A stretch of 64,000 nucleotides of DNA from CBDBCU01 sp965203435. GTDB lineage: Bacteria; Chloroflexota; Dehalococcoidia; Lucifugimonadales; UBA3495. A program made the position numbers and the translations under genes. The stretch is from contig CBDBCU010000005.1 of NCBI GenBank assembly GCA_965203435.1, forward strand, positions 1 through 64,000, read 5' to 3'. Shown here piece after piece: positions 31,714 to 40,788 of the stretch; within the stretch, counting starts at the first letter, position 1; each line of letters starts with the position of its first letter. The notes under the pieces are model-generated. The model was not told the origin of the DNA, made no database searches, and saw nothing but the letters and a program-made list of their open reading frames with translations.

Positions 31714-34437
31714 ATGTTCCCGCCGCCGCTTTCCATATCCCCGCAACTGGCCGGCCGGCGGCGGGCGGCGCTGAACTTTCTTACCGTCCACGGCGGCTTG
31801 CTGATTTGCGCCCTTTTTCTGCTGGCGGGAGTGGCGGCGGCTGGGGATTATGGCATCAGCCCGGATGCGGCGAATCAGCGGCAAACGGCGGTGGGCAATC
31901 TGGACTATATCCTGGGCCGGGCCGACCGCATTGAATCGCGCCATTACCACGACCGGGTTTATGGCGTGGCCTTTGAGCTGCCCCTGCTGCTGGCTGAGCG
32001 CGCCTTGGGCCTGACCGATAACTACCAGAGCCACCGCCTCCGTTTAACCTTAACCCACCTGTTCTTTATTGTCGGCGCTTTCTTTTGCTACCGGCTGGCT
32101 TGCCACCTGTTCCACAACCGGCTTATCGCTATCCTGGCCCTGCTGATTTTCCTGCTGCACCCCCGCCTTTACGCCCACTCTTTCTTTAATTCCAAAGACC
32201 TGCCCTTTCTCACTATGTTGGTCATAACCCTGTATCTGCTGGAACGGGCTTTCCGCCGGGATACGCCGGGGGCCTTTATCCTGTTGGGCCTAGCGGTGGG
32301 GCTGCTGACCAATTTGCGGATTATGGGGGCGATGCTGCTGCCGGCGGTATTGGCGATGCGGGGATTGGATTGGTTTTACGCCGGCAGGGGAATGGAACGG
32401 AAAGCCATCCTGTTGACCGGCGGGCTGTTTATCTTGGCGGCCGGGTTGACGGTGTACGCCCTGGCGCCCTACGCCTGGACTAATCCGGGGGACTATTTGG
32501 CGGCCAGTCTGGACTTGACCATTAACCATCCCAACCTTGCTTGGCAGTTGTTTCAGGGCGCGGCGCTTCCGTCCAAGGAACTGCCGCCGCATTACACTGC
32601 CACTTGGTTCGGCGTCACCACGCCGCCGCTGATTATGCTGCTGGGATTTGTGGGGATGGCGGCCGCGGCGGCCGGTCTTTGCCGCCGGCCCGGGGTGCTT
32701 TTCCGCAATACCCGGATGCGCTTTGCCGGGCTGCTGCTGGCGGCTTTCCTGCTGCCGCCGCTGGCCGCCGCCCTGCTGGGTTCCAACCAGTACGACAACT
32801 GGCGGCATTTTTATTTTATCTATGCGCCCTTTTGCCTGCTGGCCGCCGGGGGATTGGGCGGGTTGGCAAACCGCTTTTCCCATTGGCGGCCGGGGCGGGC
32901 CGGAGTGTATGGACTGGCCGGCTTAGGCTTGGGCTTGGCACTGCTCCAGATGACGCAGCTCCACCCCGGGCAGTATGATTATTTCAACTTTCTGGTAGAT
33001 CGGACGGCCCCGGAATATCTGCGGACGCAGTATGAAATGAATTCCTGGCGGTTGGCTTATCGGGAGGGATTGGCGCAGCTGCTGGCACGCCATCCCGGAG
33101 AGACGCTGGTCGTGCTGGGCGGCCAGGATCTGGAGCGGCAGCGGGAAATCCTGCCGCCGGCGGCCCGGCAGCGTTTGCCGGCCGCCGCCGGCGGCCGCGC
33201 CGATTATGAACTGCATAAGCCCGCCCTCAGTCAACCGGATTTGGCTTTTAATTCCCGTTACCGCCGCCAAATTTACAACAACACTCTGATTGCCGCGCGG
33301 CCGCTGAATGCGGCCCGGATGACGCCGGCGGCTATCACCGCCTACCAAGAACTTTACCGCCAAGCCACCGCTGGAGAGCCGATTATCCGCGCCGATTATA
33401 ATGTTTATCTTGATAACCAGCGGCTGACCTTTATTCGGGAGAATTGCGCTCCGGAGAAGCCGGAGGCTTGGTTTGGCGTGCGGATTTTCCCCAAGCGGCT
33501 GGAAACCTTGCCGCCGCCTTTGCGACACGGCTATTCCTCTTATGCCGCCCTCCGGACGCCCCGGGTAAGGGTGGGCCGGCTTTGCTTGGCCGTCATCCAA
33601 CTGCCGGACTATGCCCGGGATGACTTGATTCTGTTCCGCAGCGTTGCCGAGAGTTACCGCCCGGCCGGTTTGCCGGCGTGGTCGGAACTTTACAGCCTAT
33701 CCCGCCCCGGCCTGGGGGAAATTATTGCCGACTATCGGCGGAACCGGCCGGCTCCGGCCGGGCCGGCGGCTTTTGAGGTTTTCATCGACCAGGATGCCGG
33801 CCGTAACCGCCTGCTCTATGCCAAAGACAACTGCACTCCGGCCGCGTATGCAACCCCCATAACCCTGCATATCTACCCGGTGAACCGGGCGGATTTGCCG
33901 GCGGAGCATCAGGGCAACGGCTTTGACAACCGGGATTTTGGGCTGAACCAGTACGGCGGCCGGCCCCGGGGGGCGTGTATCGCGGTAGTTTTCCTGCCGG
34001 ACTACCCTATCGCCGCTATTCGCACCGGGCAAGCCGGGATCTGGGAAACTAACCTTTACCCGCCGGCCGACCCGGATGATTTGCAGGCCGCCTACGCCGC
34101 TTTGTCTGCTATTCAACCGGCCGCCCGTTCCAATTTTCACCTGTACCAGCAAGACAACCAGCTGATTTATTTGCGGGAAACCTGCGCGGCGGCGGATACG
34201 GCGGCCGGCTTTTTCCTGCATATCATCCCGGTAGATGTTGCCGATTTGCCAGCAGAACGGCAAACGGCCGGCTTTGCCAACTTGGATTTCGCTTTTGCCC
34301 GCTGGGGCGGCTTTTTTGACGGCAAATGCTTGGCCATGGTTCCTTTGCCGGAATATCCCATCAAAACTATCCGCACCGGCCAGCATAGCCCCGGCCAAGG
34401 GGAAGTGTGGGCGGTGGAGTTGGCGGGGGAGCGGTAG
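31714..34437 (+). CDS. GT39/PMT-like membrane protein, copy 2 (acidic loop altered)
   Basis: 907 residues, colinear with copy 1 throughout, including the three Cys-bearing C-terminal repeats. The catalytic-type loop reads GDYGISPDAANQ, so E52, E53 and D54 of copy 1 are A, A and N; only D51 stays. The copy may have lost transferase activity or changed substrate while keeping the external repeats. Codon usage is like that of copy 1. Confidence 0.75.
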   Translation: MFPPPLSISPQLAGRRRAALNFLTVHGGLLICALFLLAGVAAAGDYGISPDAANQRQTAVGNLDYILGRADRIESRHYHDRVYGVAFELPLLLAERALGLTDNYQSHRLRLTLTHLFFIVGAFFCYRLACHLFHNRLIAILALLIFLLHPRLYAHSFFNSKDLPFLTMLVITLYLLERAFRRDTPGAFILLGLAVGLLTNLRIMGAMLLPAVLAMRGLDWFYAGRGMERKAILLTGGLFILAAGLTVYALAPYAWTNPGDYLAASLDLTINHPNLAWQLFQGAALPSKELPPHYTATWFGVTTPPLIMLLGFVGMAAAAAGLCRRPGVLFRNTRMRFAGLLLAAFLLPPLAAALLGSNQYDNWRHFYFIYAPFCLLAAGGLGGLANRFSHWRPGRAGVYGLAGLGLGLALLQMTQLHPGQYDYFNFLVDRTAPEYLRTQYEMNSWRLAYREGLAQLLARHPGETLVVLGGQDLERQREILPPAARQRLPAAAGGRADYELHKPALSQPDLAFNSRYRRQIYNNTLIAARPLNAARMTPAAITAYQELYRQATAGEPIIRADYNVYLDNQRLTFIRENCAPEKPEAWFGVRIFPKRLETLPPPLRHGYSSYAALRTPRVRVGRLCLAVIQLPDYARDDLILFRSVAESYRPAGLPAWSELYSLSRPGLGEIIADYRRNRPAPAGPAAFEVFIDQDAGRNRLLYAKDNCTPAAYATPITLHIYPVNRADLPAEHQGNGFDNRDFGLNQYGGRPRGACIAVVFLPDYPIAAIRTGQAGIWETNLYPPADPDDLQAAYAALSAIQPAARSNFHLYQQDNQLIYLRETCAAADTAAGFFLHIIPVDVADLPAERQTAGFANLDFAFARWGGFFDGKCLAMVPLPEYPIKTIRTGQHSPGQGEVWAVELAGER

Positions 34438-34467
34438 GGGCGTTGCTGATTGTCCGCCCTACTTCTA

Positions 34468-34645
34468 CCGTCATTCCCGCGTAAGCGGGAATCCCGAACG
34501 GTACGGACGTATGCCGCCGCATCCTCAACCAGCAACCCCTTTCCGCTCATCCTGAACTTGTTGAAGGATGGCCGCCGGCCGATAACGAAATCTCGAGGAA
34601 TCCGAAAGTCTTGCCGGCCATCCTTCAACAAGTTCAGGATGAGCG
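34468..34645. repeat. Half repeat A (34468-34505) and inverted pair of repeat C (34545-34570, 34617-34645)
   Basis: Only the left A arm is present. The two C copies face each other around a short fragment that resembles repeat B (CTCGAGGAATC). This separates convergent genes. Confidence 0.75.
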
Positions 34646-34671
34646 GATTTATGGATTCCCCCCTTTCCCGG

Positions 34672-36873
34672 TCAGTCCAGGGCCGCCGCCGTTTCCGCCG
34701 GGATTGCCGGTTCCGCCCCGCTGTCCGGATCCTCCTCGGGGATTTCCGGGCGTTCCAGGGGGAGCTCGATAAGCATTTCGGTGAACTCGCCCGGCTCGGT
34801 GTTGACCCGGATGACGCCGCCGTGCTGCCGGACGATGTCGTTGGAAATCGCCAGGCCCAACCCGGTGCCCTGATCCGTGGGCTTGGTAGTAAAGAAGGGA
34901 TTGAAAATCTTTTCCGCCACTTCCGGGGGCATCCCGCTGCCATTGTCCTTGATGCTGATGGTGATGTTTTCCTCATCCCGCTGGGTGGCAATGGTCAGCT
35001 TGGGGAAGTAGGATTCCCCGGCGGCCAGGGCGGCCGTGCGCTTTTCGTTAGTGGCGTAGCAGGCGTTGCTGACCATATTGACAAAGACCCGGCCCAAGTC
35101 CTGGGGGATGACTTCCAGCTCGCCGACGGCCGGGTCGAGGTTGTCGAGGGCCAAGTCCAGCTGAAAGTCCGGGTCGGTGGCCCGGGCGCTGTGGAAAGCG
35201 AGGCGGGCGTGTTCATCGAGGAGGGCATTGACATCCATCAGCTGAAACTCGCCGGTGCCGCGGCTCATCATCAGCATACTGTGGACGATGCTGTTGGCCC
35301 GTTCCCCATGATTGCGGATGCGCTCCAGATTGTCGGTCAGGTCGCCGGAAATATCCTGAATCAGGCCGCGCTGTTCCTCGGTCAAGGAATCGCCGACTTC
35401 CTCCAGCACTTCCTGCAGTTCGGTCAGCAGTTCGCCGGAGGCTTCGGAGAAGTTTTTGACGAAGTTGAGGGGATTGCGGATTTCGTGGGCGACGCCGGCG
35501 GTCAGTTCGCCGAGGGCGGAAAGTTTGCCCTGGGCCACAATCTGATCCTGGGCCCGGTGCAGGTCGGAAAGGGTGGTTTCCAGTTCCTCGTTTTTCTCTT
35601 GCAGGTCGCCGGCCAGCATTTCCACCAGGTTCAGGCGCTGGATTTCCAGGGCGTGGCGGCGGAAAACATCCACGGCGGCGGCCATATCGGTAATTTCATC
35701 GTTGCCGCCCACTTCCACCACCGTCTCCAAATCGCCGCCGGCCAGACGGCGCATCCAGTCGGAAACCATCCCGATGCGGCGGAGAATCATCCGCCCTACC
35801 AATAGCCAGGCAATCAGGGCGGCGGCCCCGACGCTGATGCCGGTAATGACCAGCAGCAGGGTGCGGCCGGTCAAAATGGACTGGGCCGAGGCCAACGCCG
35901 CCGATTGGGCGCTGGACTGGGAATCGACCACCAGCCCATCCACTTCGGCCACCAGGGCCACGGCGACGCTGCGGTTATGATCCAGCAAAGTGCGCTGCCC
36001 CTGGACGAGGCGGAGCTGCTGTTCCAACACATCAAAGCCGTTCTGCTCGCCCAGGCCCAAGCCGGAAATGCGGGTAAAGACCGGCTCGATGCGGCGGTGG
36101 ACCGGAGAGCCTTCCAGTTCGGCCAGGTTGCGGTCAATGCGCCCGGCGGCGGCCTCGAAGCGTTCCCGCAACGGCTCAATGGCGGCCGGCTCGGTCAGGG
36201 TAAAGGCATTAGCCAGCAGCTCGGTGGCAATGTTGGCGTCCCCTTGCAGTTCGTAGAGGAACCGATAGCGGTTGAACTCGGCTTCGGAAAAGTGTTCGGT
36301 CGGCGGGGCCGGGGATTCGTTCAGCTTTTGATAGCCGGTGACGGTGTAAAAGAGCTGATCGTCGATGGCCGGGACGATGATGTTCAGGGTACGGCTCCGC
36401 AGATTGCCCAGTTCCCGCTGCAAGGTTTCCCGGCGGGAATCCAGTTGAAAGAGGCGGTAGCGCTGATCGCGGATGGCTTCGATGTTGGCGGTAAGGGTTT
36501 GGGCGTGTTCCCGAATGGCGGCGGAACGCTCGTCATCCTGGGCGATTTCCTCCAGGATGAGCAGCTGCTCGTTCAGGGCTTCGTTGGTGGTCGTGATGTT
36601 GTCATAGATGGTGTTCATCGCGACCAGGTTTTCGGCGGCGGTGAGCCGGGGCGCGGCGGCGACCAGGGCGCTGCTGTATTCGGCCACGCCGAAAGCGGCG
36701 GCCACTTCCGGCAGGTTCACTTCGTTGACCTGGCTTTGGGCCGCGTCCACCCGATTGAAAGAAAACCAGCCCACCAGGGCGGCCCCCAGGGTAAGGGCGA
36801 CGGTGCCGCCGAAAGCGACATAAAGCAGGGCCGAAATGCGGAAATGGCTCAGTTGACGCAAGCGTTCTTTCAC
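34672..36873 (-). CDS. Membrane sensor histidine kinase with large extracytoplasmic domain (TorS-like layout)
   Basis: 733 residues. Helix 1 at about 13-36, an all-helical external domain to ~335, helix 2 at 338-360, HAMP at ~360-415 and a coiled coil at 420-450. The phosphoacceptor is H463 in AGVAHEIRNPLNFVKNF. The ATPase domain shows NMVSNACYATNEK, DNGSGMPPE and GTGLGLAIS. Its start overlaps the receptor gene stop (ATGA). The only receiver domain in the window is that of the neighbouring phosphatase. Confidence 0.92.
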   Translation of the reverse strand: MKERLRQLSHFRISALLYVAFGGTVALTLGAALVGWFSFNRVDAAQSQVNEVNLPEVAAAFGVAEYSSALVAAAPRLTAAENLVAMNTIYDNITTTNEALNEQLLILEEIAQDDERSAAIREHAQTLTANIEAIRDQRYRLFQLDSRRETLQRELGNLRSRTLNIIVPAIDDQLFYTVTGYQKLNESPAPPTEHFSEAEFNRYRFLYELQGDANIATELLANAFTLTEPAAIEPLRERFEAAAGRIDRNLAELEGSPVHRRIEPVFTRISGLGLGEQNGFDVLEQQLRLVQGQRTLLDHNRSVAVALVAEVDGLVVDSQSSAQSAALASAQSILTGRTLLLVITGISVGAAALIAWLLVGRMILRRIGMVSDWMRRLAGGDLETVVEVGGNDEITDMAAAVDVFRRHALEIQRLNLVEMLAGDLQEKNEELETTLSDLHRAQDQIVAQGKLSALGELTAGVAHEIRNPLNFVKNFSEASGELLTELQEVLEEVGDSLTEEQRGLIQDISGDLTDNLERIRNHGERANSIVHSMLMMSRGTGEFQLMDVNALLDEHARLAFHSARATDPDFQLDLALDNLDPAVGELEVIPQDLGRVFVNMVSNACYATNEKRTAALAAGESYFPKLTIATQRDEENITISIKDNGSGMPPEVAEKIFNPFFTTKPTDQGTGLGLAISNDIVRQHGGVIRVNTEPGEFTEMLIELPLERPEIPEEDPDSGAEPAIPAETAAALD

Positions 36874-38180
36874 GGCGTTTCCTCCCCCAGTTTTTCAATG
36901 GGATGATAACGGCCATCGGAGCCGATAGCGGTCAGAAATACGGCGTCGGAACCTTGATTGTCCCCGGCCCCATAGTCCAGTTGAAAGCCGTCCAGGTTGA
37001 TGTCCAGCACGCCGCTCAGGTTGACCAGGAAACAGCTGCGGCTGATTTCCCGGCCGCAGCCCTCCAGGGCGGCGATCGCCATTCGGCCGGCCAGATAGCC
37101 CTCGAGGGATACAAAGCCGGGTTCCGCGCCCGGTTCATAGGCGGCCAGGGCGGCCTGATAGGATTGGACGATGGGCAAAGTGTCGTCCCAGGGAAAGGGT
37201 ACGACCTGGGTTACGAAAACCCCTTTGCCGGCGGAGCCCAATTCCTCGGCCAGGGCATTGCTGCCCACAAAGGAAACAGTCATAAAAATGGGGTCGAGGC
37301 CGGTATGCCGGGACCAGGAAACCAAGGCGGCGACCGGCTGGTAAGCGCCGATAACGATAACCGCTTCCGGATCGCCGCGGCGCAGTTGCAGCAGGCCGGT
37401 TTTGACCGCCGTAGTGTTGCGGGGATAAATGCCTACGGAAACCGGCTCCATCCCCCGCCGTTCCAGGGCGGCCAAGGCCCCCCCGTAGCCGGCCTTGCCG
37501 TAGGAATCGTCCTGATACATTACTCCGATGCGGTCAATGCCCAAATCCTCAGTCAGCCGGGCGACCATTTCCTCGGTTTCCTGATTGTAAGAGGCGCGCA
37601 GGTTGATGATGTTGCCCCAGGAGGGATCGCGCAGAAAGGCGGCCCCGGTAAAGGGGGCAATGTAGGGAACATCGGCCTCGGCCGCCACCGGGGTGGCGGA
37701 GCGGGAAGTGGGCGTGCCGACGGCGCCAATCAGGGCGAAAACCCCCTCCTCGATCAGCTCCATAGTGTTGGCGATGGCCGCCTCCGGCTCGTAGGCGTCA
37801 TCCAGGGTGGATAGTTTCAGCTCGCGGCCGTGGACGCCGCCGGCCTGGTTGACTTCGTGAAAGGCGGTCAGGATGCCTAAGCGCATATTGCTGCCCAGCG
37901 CGCTGGCCGGGCCGCTGAAAGCGGCCGATTGGCCGAACAGGATAGAATCGTCAAAAATCCCGGGCACGCCGCTGACCGGCGTCGGCGTGGGGGCGTCGGG
38001 CGTCGGGCCGCCGCCCAGGGCCGCCGCCAGTTGCGGTATGGGCCGGGCGGCTACCGGCGTTTCCGCGGCGGCCAACCCTTCCAGCCCGGGAACCGGGCCG
38101 TCAAAAAGCAGACCGCAGGCCATAGCGCCGGGAGCCAGGGCCAAGGCCGCCAGGGTCAGCGCAACGAACAGCAGCCTCAT
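36870..38180 (-). CDS. Periplasmic-binding-fold lipoprotein, likely ligand receptor for the kinase
   Basis: 436 residues. Signal peptide with lipobox-like AMAC (Cys22), a Pro/Thr linker (TPDAPTPTPVSGVPG), then a LIV-type binding fold: ILFGQSAAFSGPASALG, LIGAVGTPTSRS, GVMYQDDSYGKAGYGG. It is tied by overlapping codons to both the kinase and the RsbW-like gene, so it most likely presents a small ligand to the kinase rather than to a transporter, as TorT does for TorS. Confidence 0.85.
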   Translation of the reverse strand: MRLLFVALTLAALALAPGAMACGLLFDGPVPGLEGLAAAETPVAARPIPQLAAALGGGPTPDAPTPTPVSGVPGIFDDSILFGQSAAFSGPASALGSNMRLGILTAFHEVNQAGGVHGRELKLSTLDDAYEPEAAIANTMELIEEGVFALIGAVGTPTSRSATPVAAEADVPYIAPFTGAAFLRDPSWGNIINLRASYNQETEEMVARLTEDLGIDRIGVMYQDDSYGKAGYGGALAALERRGMEPVSVGIYPRNTTAVKTGLLQLRRGDPEAVIVIGAYQPVAALVSWSRHTGLDPIFMTVSFVGSNALAEELGSAGKGVFVTQVVPFPWDDTLPIVQSYQAALAAYEPGAEPGFVSLEGYLAGRMAIAALEGCGREISRSCFLVNLSGVLDINLDGFQLDYGAGDNQGSDAVFLTAIGSDGRYHPIEKLGEETP

Positions 38181-38596
38181 TCCGACTTACGCATAACCAT
38201 AGTAGAATGATTTTTGGCATCCTCCCGCCGGTAGGAAAAATCCTCGGTCATTTCCTTAATCAGAAACAGCCCCAAGCCGCCGATGGGCCGATCTTCCACA
38301 TCGGTATCGGTGTCGGCTTCCGGATTGTCCTCCAGCGGGTTAAAGGGCTTGCCGTCATCGATGAACTCGATGGTAACGATTTCCCCTTCGCAGGTGAGGT
38401 TCAGCTGAAAGCTGTGCCGGCCCTCATCGTAGCCGTAGTTGATGATGTTGATGCCGAATTCCTCCAGCACCAGGTTGACCTTGAACAGGAAATCCGGCGG
38501 CCAGTTTTCCTGCTCGGCCAAGCCTTCCACGGCGGCGGCGATGCGGGCCAGCTCCTCGACCTGGTTCGCGACGGTCAACGCCAGCTGCGCGCTCAT
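38177..38596 (-). CDS. RsbW-like anti-sigma / serine kinase (HATPase_c)
   Basis: 139 residues, just a GHKL ATPase: LVLEEFGINIINYGY (N box), FIDDGKPFNP (G1) and GGLGLFLIKEM (G2). In partner-switching systems it phosphorylates a STAS protein and binds a sigma factor. Both start and stop overlap adjacent genes. No sigma factor gene is in the operon. Confidence 0.9.
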   Translation of the reverse strand: MSAQLALTVANQVEELARIAAAVEGLAEQENWPPDFLFKVNLVLEEFGINIINYGYDEGRHSFQLNLTCEGEIVTIEFIDDGKPFNPLEDNPEADTDTDVEDRPIGGLGLFLIKEMTEDFSYRREDAKNHSTMVMRKSE

Positions 38597-39759
38597 CAGG
38601 CGGCCGGCCCCCGGAACAGGGTCAAGCAGGTTATGTCATCGGACTGGGGCGCCCCGCCGGCAAAGGCCCGAATGCCGTTGAAAATAGACCGATTGATTTC
38701 CTCCGGAGAACGGGAGGACGTGGCCGCCAGGATTTCCTGCAACCGTTCCATCCCCAACTCCTCATGTTCCCCGTTCATCGCCTCGGTAACGCCGTCGGTG
38801 TAAAGCACCAGGGCATCGCCGGGAGCCAGGGTAATGGAACCCTGCTCGAAGTCCATATCGTCCATTACGCCCAGGGCCACGCCGCCGGTCAGCGGCAGCT
38901 CCGTGGAAGTGCCATCAGCGTGGAGGATTAAGGGGGTGTTGTGGCCGCCGTTGGCGTAGGTCACTTCCCCAGTGGCCGGGTCATAGACGGCGTAGAGGAG
39001 GGTAACGAACATCATGGCATCGTTATCCTCGCAGAGCAGGTCGTTGACTTCCCGCAGCACGGCCCCGGGCTGCTGGCTGCCGATGGCGGCGCCTTTGAGC
39101 AGGGTGCGGCTGGACATCATAAAGAGAGCCGCCGGCACCCCCTTGCCGGAAACATCGGCAATCGCCAGGCCGATGCAGTCGTTTTCCAACCGCATCACAT
39201 CGTAGAAATCACCGCCCACATCCAGAGCCGGGGCCATCCCGCCGAAGGACTGGTAGTCCGCGCCCCGGGGAAAGCGGGTAGGCAGGATGGACTGCTGCAT
39301 TTTGCGGGCCACATCCAGCTCGTTCTGCAAGGCGACCAGCTTGTCCCGGGAGGACAGGGCGGCCCGCCACTCGGTCAAGTGGGTCAGGGTGCGGTCAATG
39401 GTCAGCTGGAGGTCTTCGAAGTCCAGCGGCTTGGTGACGAAGTCGAAAGCGCCCCGGTTCATCGCGGTGCGGATGTTTTTCATATCGCCGTAGGCGGAAA
39501 TGATGACCGAGCGGATGTTGGGGTCGACCTTGGGAATCTGCTCCAGCAGGGTCAGGCCGTCCATCTGCGGCATATTGATGTCGGAGACGACCATATCGAT
39601 GGTCTCGTCCTCCTGGAGCTTTTCCAGGGCTTCCAGGCCGTTGTGGGCAAAGACAAAGGTATAGTCGCCGCTGCGGATGCGGCGGCGCATCCGTTGCAGC
39701 ACCAGCGGCTCCAGATCCGGCTCGTCGTCCACCACCAGAATTTTATAGGTGTCACTCAT
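38596..39759 (-). CDS. Response regulator with PP2C/SpoIIE phosphatase output
   Basis: 387 residues. A receiver domain (1-125; DD at 11-12, phosphoacceptor D60 in VVSDINMP, K in TKPLDF) is joined by a coiled linker to a PP2C domain with DVGGDFYD, IADVSGKGVPAALF, LYTDGVTEA and SDDITCLTL. It would dephosphorylate the STAS partner when phosphorylated by the operon's kinase. The start precedes the RsbW-like gene with a one-base stop/start overlap. Confidence 0.95.
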   Translation of the reverse strand: MSDTYKILVVDDEPDLEPLVLQRMRRRIRSGDYTFVFAHNGLEALEKLQEDETIDMVVSDINMPQMDGLTLLEQIPKVDPNIRSVIISAYGDMKNIRTAMNRGAFDFVTKPLDFEDLQLTIDRTLTHLTEWRAALSSRDKLVALQNELDVARKMQQSILPTRFPRGADYQSFGGMAPALDVGGDFYDVMRLENDCIGLAIADVSGKGVPAALFMMSSRTLLKGAAIGSQQPGAVLREVNDLLCEDNDAMMFVTLLYAVYDPATGEVTYANGGHNTPLILHADGTSTELPLTGGVALGVMDDMDFEQGSITLAPGDALVLYTDGVTEAMNGEHEELGMERLQEILAATSSRSPEEINRSIFNGIRAFAGGAPQSDDITCLTLFRGPAA

Positions 39760-39879
39760 CGTGATGATCCCGTTCCCGTTCCTGAAAGTTCGGTTTGCGG
39801 CCGGCCGGGCGGCCCGACGCCGGCCCGGCTTGACGGCCCGGCGGGACGGGGGGAGGGCCCGGGGCGGCGGCCCGGCTGG

Positions 39880-40218
39880 TTACTTCTTAAAGGAGCCGAT
39901 CGCGGCTTCCTGGGTGTCGTGGATGGGGATGATTTTGTCAAAGCCGCTGATGACAAAGACATCCCGCACCGGGGCGATCAGGGAGCAGGCGGCAAAGCGG
40001 GTGCCTTGGCGGCGCAGGTCTTTCGCCACCATCAGGATAACCCGCAGGCCCGCGGAGCTGATATAGGAAAGGTTCTCAAAGTCCAGCACCACCCCGGCGC
40101 CGCCATCCTGAATGGCGCCGGTCAGGGCGTCCTGAAACTCGGTGGCATTAGTGCCGTCCACGCGGCCCTCGGTCATCACCACCAGGTTTTCGTCCTGCCA
40201 CTGGGTCTCCACTTTCAT
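39880..40218 (-). CDS. STAS-domain anti-anti-sigma factor
   Basis: 112 residues. VVLDFENLSYISSAGLRVIL carries the phosphorylatable serine (S54 or S55). It would bind the RsbW-like kinase when unphosphorylated. GAGGAGG precedes the chosen ATG. It is the first gene of the operon, 120 bp before the phosphatase gene; that gap is GC-rich and may hold a stem-loop. Confidence 0.92.
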   Translation of the reverse strand: MKVETQWQDENLVVMTEGRVDGTNATEFQDALTGAIQDGGAGVVLDFENLSYISSAGLRVILMVAKDLRRQGTRFAACSLIAPVRDVFVISGFDKIIPIHDTQEAAIGSFKK

Positions 40219-40548
40219 CGGTTCGGCCTCCTCAGACTGCTTTTCCGATACCGGTCGGATTAGCGCGTTAAGCATTGTACCTTTCCCGGCCGGAAAAGGC
40301 AATACCGGCCGGCCGGTTTCCGTTCCATTCATCCGGAACCGCCCCATCCGTTCATCCTGAGCGTCAGTTCCGCTCATCCTGAACGGGTTGAAGGATGCCG
40401 GCTCCGGAACTAAACCCGCGGCCGCCGCCCGGATTTCGGAAAAAACCCGGCCGGGCCGGCGGGAAAGGGCTGCGGGCTATTCTACCCCAAGTTTCCCCGG
40501 ATGCCAAGCGCCGGGCGGAAAAGGGACAGCGCCCCGGCCCGGCAATAG

Positions 40549-40576
40549 ATTATAAAGGATATTCCGCCCAGGTCAA
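40549..40576 (-). promoter_or_regulatory. Candidate promoter for the partner-switch operon
   Basis: TTGACC and a perfect TATAAT are 16 nt apart on the minus strand, in an AT-rich island. The leader to the STAS start would be about 320 nt and contains repeat-C fragments (40347-40396). Confidence 0.6.
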
Positions 40577-40648
40577 TACCTGAATTTATAATTCCGGAAT
40601 TTCTAATTTCCGGGGGCCATGGCTGGTGGAAACGGCTTTTCCGCCCTT

Positions 40649-40745
40649 ATATCGTCATTTCCGTGTAAGCGGGAATCCAGCGGGGTGCGAGGGGGACAAC
40701 GGAATTGTATTTTCAGTACCGTTCGGGATTCCCGCTTACGCGGGA
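40649..40745. repeat. Repeat A interrupted by the IS110 element
   Basis: Left arm (CGTCATTTCCGTGTAAGCGG, one or two changes) and most of the right arm (GATTCCCGCTTACGCGGGA) are present. The expected ATGACGGTAGGG is missing here and resumes at 41986, beyond the transposase. Confidence 0.85.
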
Positions 40746-40788
40746 GTATCCGTGTTGGCCGTCAAGGAGTTTTCGGGAAATTGGCGGC

